Shown here piece after piece: positions 5,448 through 12,700 of a DNA stretch of 13,282 nt (positions within the stretch are counted from its first letter, which is position 1; each line of letters opens with the position of its first letter). The stretch is taken from positions 1 through 13,282 of the forward strand of contig JAEUJR010000809.1 of NCBI GenBank assembly GCA_016793585.1, given 5' to 3'. The notes below the pieces were generated by a model. It was not told the DNA's origin. It did no database searches and saw nothing but the letters and a program-made list of their open reading frames with translations. The translations under genes were made by a program, and so were the position numbers. This DNA is from Archangium sp. (GTDB taxonomy: Bacteria > Myxococcota > Myxococcia > Myxococcales > Myxococcaceae).

Positions 5448-6506
5448 ATGGACGCGCGCGAGGCCGAGAACGCCAGCTCTCCCTTGTGGATGGTGAGTCA
5501 GGCGCCGGCGTTGAACGAGCTGGTCGTCTCGCTTCGGGCCGCGCGCGCCGAGCTCGAGTCAGGGACAGGTGGGCGGCTCACGTTCTCGCGCACCAAGCTG
5601 TCGCAGGCGCGCGCCGAGTTCACCGCGATGATTCGACGTGGAGAGCGAGACCTGCACGCGCTCGCGGGCCTGTTGGCGCAGCAGCTGCTCGGCACCTTCG
5701 GCCTTCGCAGCTCGGCCATCGGCGAGGTCGAGCACACGCACGAGCGCTTCACCATCACCGTCGACGTCACCGAAGACGAGCTCGCCCGCTCGACCGACCT
5801 CGACCTCGGCACCCGCATTCTCGCGAGGCTCGCCATCGCCGAGCAGCGCGGGTGGATGCGGGCCACCCTCGTGTCGAACGTCGTCGAGTACGAGCCCACC
5901 GGCCCCAACGCCTGCAACGTCTACCGCGTGCTCACCCGCATCAAGGCCGAAGAAGAAATCTGGAACAAGGTGGTCGACGAGCTCTTCGACCTCGACCGCA
6001 TCGTCTTGCGCGACAAGCAGCTGCAGCACCTGAGCCGCTACGTGAAAGACGTCTTCGGCATCAAGCTGGTGGTGGGCAACGAAGACGATGCGTACCGCCT
6101 GCAGGAGCAGCTGCTCTCGCTCACCTTCCCCGCGCCGCAGCTTCAGGCGCGCGGCCTGCCCGTCGACGAACTGCACCAGCGGCTCCAGTTCGTCGAGAGC
6201 AAGGACTACCTGCAGCGGCCCTCGCGCAAGCAGTCAGGGTGGACGGCGCTGAAGTCGGTGGTGCACTGGGCCGGCAAGACGTTCGAGATTCAGGTGCAGC
6301 CGCTGTCGAACTTCCTGCACGAGCGCGAGCGGCTCACCCGCGAGAGCCACGCCAGCTTCAAGTCGACCCGTGAGCGGGTGCGTGACGAAGTGGCGCAGCG
6401 GCTGCCGCTGTTCGGCTTCTATCGCGCGCTGTTGAAGTGGTTGTTCGTCGACCCGTCGTCCGAGCCGCCGCGCCAGGAGGGCGTCGACGTGGTGCTGGTC
6501 GACTGA
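5448..6506 (+). CDS. Divergent RelA/SpoT-type nucleotidyltransferase-domain protein
   Basis: 352 residues. Residues about 1-155 form an N-terminal region of unknown family with alternating helices and strands (for example FTITVDVTEDELAR, 101-114). Residues about 160-310 resemble the (p)ppGpp synthetase fold. RIKAEEEIWNKV (164-175) matches the RxKxxxSIxxKM G-loop. DVFGIKLVVGNEDDAYRL (201-218) matches the core strand with its Mg-binding Asp (D201). DYLQRP (253-258) with GWTALK (264-269) replaces the usual DYI..PK.NGY.SLH, and FEIQVQ (279-284) keeps the Glu of EIQIRT. Differences are Trp for the guanine-stacking Tyr, Lys for the His of SLH, and Glu for the G-loop Ser. Active synthetase, altered-specificity enzyme or inactive sensor are all possible. 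No hydrolase (HD), TGS or ACT domain is present. The stop abuts that of the AI-2E transporter. Confidence 0.68.
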   Translation: MDAREAENASSPLWMVSQAPALNELVVSLRAARAELESGTGGRLTFSRTKLSQARAEFTAMIRRGERDLHALAGLLAQQLLGTFGLRSSAIGEVEHTHERFTITVDVTEDELARSTDLDLGTRILARLAIAEQRGWMRATLVSNVVEYEPTGPNACNVYRVLTRIKAEEEIWNKVVDELFDLDRIVLRDKQLQHLSRYVKDVFGIKLVVGNEDDAYRLQEQLLSLTFPAPQLQARGLPVDELHQRLQFVESKDYLQRPSRKQSGWTALKSVVHWAGKTFEIQVQPLSNFLHERERLTRESHASFKSTRERVRDEVAQRLPLFGFYRALLKWLFVDPSSEPPRQEGVDVVLVD

Positions 6507-6509
6507 TCA
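6504..6509. other. Second TGATCA palindrome shared by two abutting stop codons
   Basis: TGA (6504-6506) ends the RelA/SpoT-like gene. TCA (6507-6509) is the complement of the TGA ending the AI-2E transporter gene on the minus strand. It has the same zero-spacing arrangement as 5093-5098, and no terminator fits between the genes. Confidence 0.85.
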
Positions 6510-7658
6510 GCCCGGCGGCGCGCTGGCAGGTGGCGGCAACGGCGCGGGTGGCGCGCTGTCGGCGGTGGGCGGCATCGACGGCTGCGAAGGTGATGGGCGT
6601 CGGCCCACGCCCGCCTCGTCGGCGTACCGCAACAGCGCCGCCACCAGCGTCAACAGCACCGGGCCCACGAAGATGCCGGCGAAGCCGAACGCGCTCACGC
6701 CACCGAGCACCCCGACGAACACGAGCAGCGTCGACACGTTCGTCGACGACGACACCACCAGCGGTCGAATCACGTTGTCGCTGCCCGCCACGAGAATGAT
6801 GGACCACAGCGTGAGGAACAGCGCCCACCCCGACTGCCCGAGCGCGAGCAGCGACAAGGCGGCCGGCACCCACACGAGCGCGGTGCCCACCACCGGCACG
6901 AGCGACGCGACGGCGCCGATGGCGCCGAACACGAGCGGAGACGGCAGGCCCGCGATGGCGAACCCGATGCCGATCAGCGTGCCCTGCACCACCGCCGTCA
7001 CCAGCGTGCCCACCACCACGCCGCGCGTGACGCCGCCCAGCGACCTCGACAGCTCGTCCTTGCGCTCCTGCGACAGCGGCACGAGGTGAATCGCGCGCTC
7101 GAGCATCTCGCGCCCGTCGCGCAGGAAGAAGAAGAGCAGGAACATCGTCAGGCCGAACTGCGTCACCACCGAGAACGCGCCCAGCACCACCGTGCCACCC
7201 AGCGACGCGAGCTGCTGCAGCACCGTCTGCGCCGCGTCGTTCGCCTGCTCGAGGATCTGCTCCTTCGAGAGCGAGGTGAACTCCTTGGCCGTGTCGAGCA
7301 CCGCCTGCACCGGCTTGAACTCGAGCACCAGCTGCAGCGCCGGCAGCTTGCGGTCGTGCGCTTCGTTCTGGAACCCCGTCAGCAGCGTCGAGGCCTGCCG
7401 CAGGAACGCGAAGAGGAAGAGCGAGATGGGCCCGCCCACCAGCACCACCATGCCCAGCGTGAGCACGCCCGCCGCCAGCCCCGGCTTCGTGGGCCACTTC
7501 GCGCGCAGGCGCCGGTTCAACGGGTGCAGCATGAAGGCGAGCAGCGTCGCCCAGATGATGGGCACCACGAACGGCGTCAGCGTGCGGAACAGCAGCGACC
7601 CCAGCACCGCGATGGTGCCGAGCGCGAACGCGCGTGTGTAGAACCGGGAAGGAGCCAT
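6507..7658 (-). CDS. AI-2E family transporter (PerM/YdiK-type membrane protein)
   Basis: 383 residues from the ATG at complement 7656-7658, giving MAPSRFYTRAFALG. The frame is open 23 codons further, but that would overlap the upstream gene. About eight membrane segments occur in the AI-2E family order: two near residues 10-45, one about 63-87, then a soluble loop about 90-155 and a membrane core about 157-342. Conserved pieces are FFLRDGREM, VPVVGTALVWVPAA (254-267), DNVIRPLVV (294-302) and FGFAGIFVGPVLL (324-336). The tail after about 350 is Pro/Ser/Ala-rich and probably disordered. Family members export small molecules (AI-2, indole) or act as Na+/H+ antiporters in different species, so the substrate cannot be assigned. 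It lies 4 bases after the stop of the preceding membrane-protein gene, so translational coupling is likely. Confidence 0.92.
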   Translation of the reverse strand: MAPSRFYTRAFALGTIAVLGSLLFRTLTPFVVPIIWATLLAFMLHPLNRRLRAKWPTKPGLAAGVLTLGMVVLVGGPISLFLFAFLRQASTLLTGFQNEAHDRKLPALQLVLEFKPVQAVLDTAKEFTSLSKEQILEQANDAAQTVLQQLASLGGTVVLGAFSVVTQFGLTMFLLFFFLRDGREMLERAIHLVPLSQERKDELSRSLGGVTRGVVVGTLVTAVVQGTLIGIGFAIAGLPSPLVFGAIGAVASLVPVVGTALVWVPAALSLLALGQSGWALFLTLWSIILVAGSDNVIRPLVVSSSTNVSTLLVFVGVLGGVSAFGFAGIFVGPVLLTLVAALLRYADEAGVGRRPSPSQPSMPPTADSAPPAPLPPPASAPPG

Positions 7659-7662
7659 GGCC

Positions 7663-8232
7663 TCAGAACGCCGCGACGGTGATGAGCCGAGGTGACGACT
7701 CGAAGGAGCGGTCGACTCCGGGAGCACCGCCCTGCTTGAGGCTCTTCAGCTCACGCTCGAGCTCACCGCGCTGCCGCAGCAGGTCGTTGCGGGTGTTCGT
7801 CGCCGCCGTCGACGCTGCGATGCCTGTCACCACCCCCACGATGCCGAGCGCGAGCCCGCCCAGGCCGACCACGAGCATCACCACGCCGGCGATGGTGATG
7901 GCGGGAATCGTGACCGAGCCGAGCGCCACGAAGAGCAGGCCGACGAGGGCGATGGGCGAGACGCTGAACCCGAGGTACGCGAGCACCACCGACACCGTCG
8001 GCCAGTCGGTCTTCAGCCCGCGCAGGTCGTCGTTGATGGCGTCGATTTGCCGCTGCAGCTCGAGCTGCCTCGAGCCGACGGGCTGCAGGTCTTCCTGGCG
8101 AACCGGCAGCGGCGGCGGGCCCTGCGCGAGGAGGAACGCGCTGCGGTCGGCGGTGGAGGCGAGGTGAATGCCAGTCGACTGGGTCGCGGGCGCGGCCGAG
8201 AGCGAGAGGGAGAGCGCGAGTGAAAGAATCAT
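7663..8232 (-). CDS. Hypothetical membrane protein with signal peptide, coiled coils and glycine-rich membrane segments
   Basis: 189 residues from the ATG at complement 8230-8232. A short hydrophobic leader (MILSLALSLSLSAAPA) looks like a signal peptide cleaved near residue 14-16. A polar region follows, with a predicted coiled coil at about 55-75 (RQLELQRQIDAINDDLRGL). Two long hydrophobic segments lie at about 78-105 and 109-140; the second is very Gly/Val-rich (VVMLVVGLGGLALGIVGVV), which suits tight helix packing. A second coiled coil (about 148-167, NDLLRQRGELERELKSLKQ) precedes a polar tail. I do not recognise a family. It forms a two-gene operon with the AI-2E transporter (4-base gap) and may be an accessory or scaffold subunit; that is inference from position. 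Confidence 0.75.
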   Translation of the reverse strand: MILSLALSLSLSAAPATQSTGIHLASTADRSAFLLAQGPPPLPVRQEDLQPVGSRQLELQRQIDAINDDLRGLKTDWPTVSVVLAYLGFSVSPIALVGLLFVALGSVTIPAITIAGVVMLVVGLGGLALGIVGVVTGIAASTAATNTRNDLLRQRGELERELKSLKQGGAPGVDRSFESSPRLITVAAF

Positions 8233-8323
8233 GCGCGTATTCCAACACAGCGCCGGTGGCCTGACGCGAAAACTGTCCCACCACTAGTGCTCTGCGGTGT
8301 CGAAGTCGGAACTGGGGGTCCCC
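8233..8323. other. Divergent spacer between the membrane-protein operon and the lipoprotein gene
   Basis: These 91 bases should contain both promoters; no clear -35/-10 pair was identified. A GGGG-T-CCCC run sits just before the lipoprotein ATG (8315-8323) and could affect initiation, and GGA at 8308-8310 is a weak ribosome-binding candidate. Confidence 0.35.
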
Positions 8324-9556
8324 ATGCGTGAATTCGGGTTCGGTGCGGTCCTTCTGCTGTTGGCTGCCTGCGGCGCCTCGTTCACGCTCGATGGTGGGAG
8401 CCCTGCTGCGGGCGGCGCTGCTGGTGGCGGTGGCGGTGGATCTTCAGGTGGCATGAGCGGCGGAGCCGCAGGTGGTCTGGGTGGCGGAGCTGCTGGTGGT
8501 CTAGGTGGCGGAGCTGCCGGTGGTCTTGGTGGCGGAGCCGCCGGTGGTCTTGGTGGCGGCGATGGCGGCGGCTCCTGTCTGCCGTCGAACGCGGGTGGCG
8601 CGGTGTTCATCGGCAGCTGGAAGGGCTTCGTCTCGAGCGTGAAGACGACCGGGGACATGGGCGGTCGAGCCGGCGCTGATCAGTTCTGCAGCAGACTTGC
8701 CGAGGCGGAGGGGCTCCTTCCGGGCTCCATCGCCTACGTGTCCTCGGCCGGAGAGGTGCCCGTTCGGAAGTGGATTGGCGAGCACATCGCGTGGCCCTCG
8801 GGCTTTCAGTGGAACGGCCGACCCTGGTCGAACGAGCATGGCACCGAGCTGAGCGACCTCTCGCTGTGGACAGGGCTGGAGGCCTTCTGCGTCGCCGCTC
8901 CGAGCTGTCGAGGGTGGACCAGCGCGTCGGCGAGTGACGTCGGCATCTCGGTTCCGGTCTTGCCAGCGCAAACCCTCTTGGGCCTGCCGATCGCCTGGCC
9001 CGATGCGGGAACCGCTTCGTGCGACACCCGGCGCTCGGTGCTGTGTGTCAACTTCACGGGACTGACGATCCAACCTCCGCTTCCAGCACCAGGGCGCCGG
9101 CTCTTCGTGACCCGTGCGACCTTCCCCGGCGCGATGGGCGGCGTCCCTCAAGCTGACCGTCGCTGCCTCGACACCGCGCGTGACGGCGGCCTCGGTGGAG
9201 GCTGGCGCGCGTTCCTCTCGGCCACGGGCGCCCCGTTCTCCATCGTTCCCGATGGCGGCGGTTGGTCGTACCGGCTCGACGACGACGCGGGGGCCGTCTT
9301 TCAGACCGCCGCGAACCTGGGCACCACGCCCCGCCACCGCTTCTCGCTCGACGAACACGGCGCGCCCCTCGACGGTGGCCTGCTGTGGACCGGCACGGGC
9401 CTCTGGCGCACGCCGACCTCGAACGACTGCGCCGGTTGGACGAGCACCGACGGCGGCGGCACCACGGGTACGCTCGATCGGCTCGACGAGACCTGGTCGA
9501 ACGACGGCGTGACCAGCTGTTCGGCGAACGCCCACCTGCTCTGCCTCGAGGAGTGA
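8324..9556 (+). CDS. Secreted lipoprotein with Gly-rich linker and two tandem DUF1554-like domains
   Basis: 410 residues from the ATG at 8324. An in-frame ATG at 8297 adds nine residues but spoils the signal sequence. MREFGFGAVLLLLAACGAS has a typical lipobox (LAAC, Cys16), so the mature protein is lipid-anchored. Residues about 22-82 are a Gly/Ala/Ser-rich linker. Two related domains follow (about 94-243 and 258-410). Each begins with a GGxxxAD..C-like helix (GGRAGADQFCSRL; GGVPQADRRCLDT), has a C.GWTS segment (CRGWTSASASDVG; CAGWTSTDGGGTTG) and ends in a Cys-pair strand (SCDTRRSVLCV; SCSANAHLLCL). This matches the DUF1554 pattern common in Leptospira and myxobacterial surface lipoproteins, which resembles C-type-lectin folds. 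A surface-binding role is inferred. The four Cys positions per domain suggest two disulfides. Confidence 0.82.
   Translation: MREFGFGAVLLLLAACGASFTLDGGSPAAGGAAGGGGGGSSGGMSGGAAGGLGGGAAGGLGGGAAGGLGGGAAGGLGGGDGGGSCLPSNAGGAVFIGSWKGFVSSVKTTGDMGGRAGADQFCSRLAEAEGLLPGSIAYVSSAGEVPVRKWIGEHIAWPSGFQWNGRPWSNEHGTELSDLSLWTGLEAFCVAAPSCRGWTSASASDVGISVPVLPAQTLLGLPIAWPDAGTASCDTRRSVLCVNFTGLTIQPPLPAPGRRLFVTRATFPGAMGGVPQADRRCLDTARDGGLGGGWRAFLSATGAPFSIVPDGGGWSYRLDDDAGAVFQTAANLGTTPRHRFSLDEHGAPLDGGLLWTGTGLWRTPTSNDCAGWTSTDGGGTTGTLDRLDETWSNDGVTSCSANAHLLCLEE
8459..8554 (+). repeat. Four tandem 24-base repeats encoding a GGAAGGLG linker
   Basis: Four units (8459-8482, 8483-8506, 8507-8530, 8531-8554) each encode Gly-Gly-Ala-Ala-Gly-Gly-Leu-Gly. 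The units differ only at synonymous third positions (GCC/GCT for Ala, CTG/CTA/CTT for Leu). The peptide repeat is exact while the DNA has diverged, so the array is not a very recent slippage product and the peptide may be conserved by selection. Confidence 0.92.
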
Positions 9557-9748
9557 CGCTGACTGTTGGCGCGGCTCCGGTTGTGTTGCCGATTTGCCCG
9601 ACGGGTTCAGCGCGCCCAGCCCGTCACGTGCGCACGTCGCCGTTCGAGACCAACCTCGAGCTGCTCAACGCCGCTGCGAGGGGCGACCGTCTGATATCGA
9701 GCAGGATGATCAGCCCCGGTAAGCGCACGCTGCCTCGAGGAGCACCCT
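9557..9748. other. Convergent spacer after the lipoprotein and M36 protease genes
   Basis: 192 bases with no supported gene. The plus-strand frames across it continue as antisense of the protease. It holds a weak stem (GACGGG 9600-9605 with CCCGTC 9620-9625, 14-base loop, no T-run) and a 12-base perfect palindrome at 9626-9637. Either could help end transcription from one or both sides. A TGATCA also occurs at 9707-9712, here not at a stop junction. Confidence 0.4.
9626..9637. repeat. 12-base perfect palindrome ACGTGCGCACGT
   Basis: Perfectly self-complementary and adjacent to the weak stem at 9600-9625 in the spacer between convergent genes. It might be a protein-binding site or part of a termination structure; chance is also possible in DNA this GC-rich. 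Confidence 0.5.
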
Positions 9749-12700
9749 TCAGCGCCTTCGCCGTCGCAGGAAGAACGCCAACGCTCCGAGCGCGAGTGAG
9801 CCCTCGAACGACGAGCACCCACAGCCCTGCTTCGGCGTCACCACGATGGTCACCCTCGCCGCCGGAGCGGCCGCGGGCCCGTCACTCACGTTCAGCTCGA
9901 GGTTCACCTCGCTGGGCGTCTTCACGTCAGGCGCCACGAACGTCGCGTCGAGCGCGTCGATGCTCGAGAGGGTGATGGCAGGCCCACCGAGCTGCGACCA
10001 CCGCACGACGAGCGTGTCGCCATCGGGGTCCATCGCGACGCCTGCGAGCGTCACCGTCTGGCCTGACTGCACCGTCTGCCCCATGCCTGCGCTCGAGGTC
10101 GGCGGCCGGTTCACGTTGCGCACCACCACGATGGCCGGCTGCGACGTCATGCCGCCGCGCCCGTCATCAGCCGTCACCGTGAAGAGCAGCTGCGTGTCGC
10201 TGCGCACCTCGGGCGCGTCGAACTGGTCTCCCGCAATCGTCACCGTCGGCCCGCTCGTCTGCACCCACGAGAAAGTGATGGGGTCGTTGTTGGGGTCGGT
10301 GGCCGGCGGCGGCTGAAAGGTGACGCGCGTGCGCTCGTCGACGTTCTGCGGAAAGCCGGCCTGCAGCACCGGCGGCTTGTTCACGCACCGCGCGGCGTGC
10401 GTCGTCACCTCGTTGAAGGGCTGGCTCGTGGCAGCCAGCCCGGTGAACTCGACGTCGTCGATGGTCCACCCCGTGGCTGCGCCGCCGGTGTCGGTGCCGA
10501 TGACGAAGCGCACGCGGAAGCTCTTGTTCTGCAGCGCCCCGAGGCCGACCGTGACCCGCTGGTTCATCGCGCTGCCACGAAAGGCCTGCTGCCCCGCGAG
10601 CGGGTTCGCCGTGTTCGTCTCGAGCGCGCCGTCGTAGCCGGTCACCGCGCTACCGTTGATGGTGCGGCTGATGGCCGAGGCGGGCACGAGCGTGAACGGC
10701 CCGTCGTCGACCGAGAGCTGCAGCTGGGCGCCGTCCCACGCGCGCTGGTTCGCTCCGTCGAACTCGAAGGCGTACGTCTGCGTGAAGGAAAACGTCACCG
10801 GGTCGCTCGTCGCGGGGCCCGTCAGCACCGGCGTCGTCGCCCAGCTCAGGCCCGCCACCGGCGAGTTCTGCCCGAAGAGCGTGTTGCGCAGAATCGAGTT
10901 GGCCGGCGTGACGACGCGAAACTGGTGCTCCCACGGCACGCCCACGCGGTCGAACTCCCACTTCGAGACGTCGGCCTCGAAGCCCTCCTTCGCCGAGGCC
11001 TTGATGTCGGTGTTGAAACGAATCGAACGCGTGACGGGCGACTGCTCGACGAGCGGGTCGGCCGAGGTGATGAAGATGCGCGATTGCGCGACGTTGCCCA
11101 GGTCTGCGCGCAGCTCGGCCGTCACCGTCACCTCGACCGGCGTGAAGGGCTCGGCCGACGCCGTCACGAAGCGCTCGCCCAGCACCAGCACCGCCTCGTC
11201 AGAGGCGAGGTTGAGCCGTGAGCTCGTGAAGGCGCGCGAGCCCACGTTCATCAGGCGCAGCTGCACCCGGCCCGTCTCGCCGACGTCGAGCACACCGTCG
11301 TTGTCACACGAGTCGCGGTCTTCGAGCGCCTTCACCTCGAGCACCGCCCAGCGCGCGCCGGCGTTGGTGAAGTCCTCCATCACCGGCGCGTTGGTGAGCG
11401 ACCGCCGGTTCGGCGCCTGGGCCGACAAGCCCATGCCGCGCGCCGCGAACCCATCGAGGAACGACTGGAACTCGCCCGGCCCCGTGGCCTTCGCGGTGAT
11501 GAGCAACGCGTCGCGCGCCTCGAGGAAGGTGGGGTTCACCGGCGTCGCTTTGAGCGAGGCGACCAGCAGCCGCAGCACCGCGCGTCGGCCGCCGTCGAAG
11601 GTGGGAAAGCGCGGGTCCTTCAGCACGCGCGTCGTGCCTTCCCAGAGCGCCGAGGCCCACACCTCGCCGGCGTTGTGCACCTCGGCGTTGTCGGCGCCAC
11701 CGCCGCCGTTCGCGGGGCTGACGGGCGCCGTCGTCGGCAGTGGCACGTTGCTCACGATGTGGCGGAACGTGAGCGCGTTGCGCATCGGGTCGATGGAGTA
11801 TGGGAAGCGCCGCACGCCGAAGTAGTGCGCGTCGAGGCTCTCGCCCGCGTAGCCGGCCGCGCTGCGCACGTGCCCGCCGATGGCGAAGGCCCCGCGCCAG
11901 TCGGCGTTGTTGGATTTCTGCAGGTCGGCCGCTTCGAGCGTGGTGAGCAATGCGACGAAGTCACTCCAGCCTTCGGCGAGGCCACGGCTCTGGTTCGCCG
12001 CGAGGCCGTTCGCGTCACCGACGAGTCGCGACGACAAGAGGTGGCCCCACTCGTGCGCGACGATGGTGGTGTCGAAGGCGGCGGAGCGGCCGACGACGGC
12101 GGTGCGCTCCAGCGTCGCGGTGATGGTGGTGCCCGCGTCGAGCGCCGCTCGCAGGGCCGTGGCGCGCGCGCCGTCGAGCACCTGCGTGGGCAACGTGATG
12201 CCGGGCTCGCGCGTGTCGAAGCCGTTCTGAATCAACAGGCCCACCGCGCCCGCATCGGCCGCGAGGTCGTCGAGGCCCGCCACCGAGCCGCATGGCCCCG
12301 ACGCGACGCCGAACGCCACCTTCCCCGAGAGCGCGCCCGCGTTGAGCAGCGGCCCGCACACGTCGAGGCCACCATCGACGCTCGCGAGCTGAACGACCTG
12401 CGCCGAGAGGTTCCACGTGCCCGGCCGCATCGGTGCGGCGCCACTGCCAGCATCGACTCCCAGCGAAGGAGAGAACGCGACCGTCGAGCGCCCGAGCGGC
12501 TGAACGGGAAAGAGCTGCAGGCGCGGCGAGACCCCATCGGGAGCGCTCACGAAGCGCCCGTCGTTGAGCCCCGCGAAGTCGTTCACCTCGACGAGCAACG
12601 GGTCGTTCGCCCGCCCGCCGCGGCCCTTGTTGTCGAGCTGCGCGTTGCCGGCCGTCTCGGCGAAGCCCACGTCGTAGAAGAGGTCGTGGAGCCAGTTGGT

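Noticed and set aside
5448..6506. Toxin-antitoxin module built on the RelA/SpoT-like protein
   Set aside because: No small antitoxin-like gene is adjacent in the same direction. The neighbours are a divergent rod-like mini-protein and a convergent transporter, so the idea has no support from context.
6358..7497. 379-codon open frame on the minus strand
   Set aside because: It overlaps the AI-2E transporter in another frame and gives an Arg/Gly/Ala-rich product with no domain.
8459..8554. Tandem repeats as a CRISPR array
   Set aside because: The units are contiguous, in frame and encode a glycine-rich linker within the lipoprotein; there are no unique spacers.
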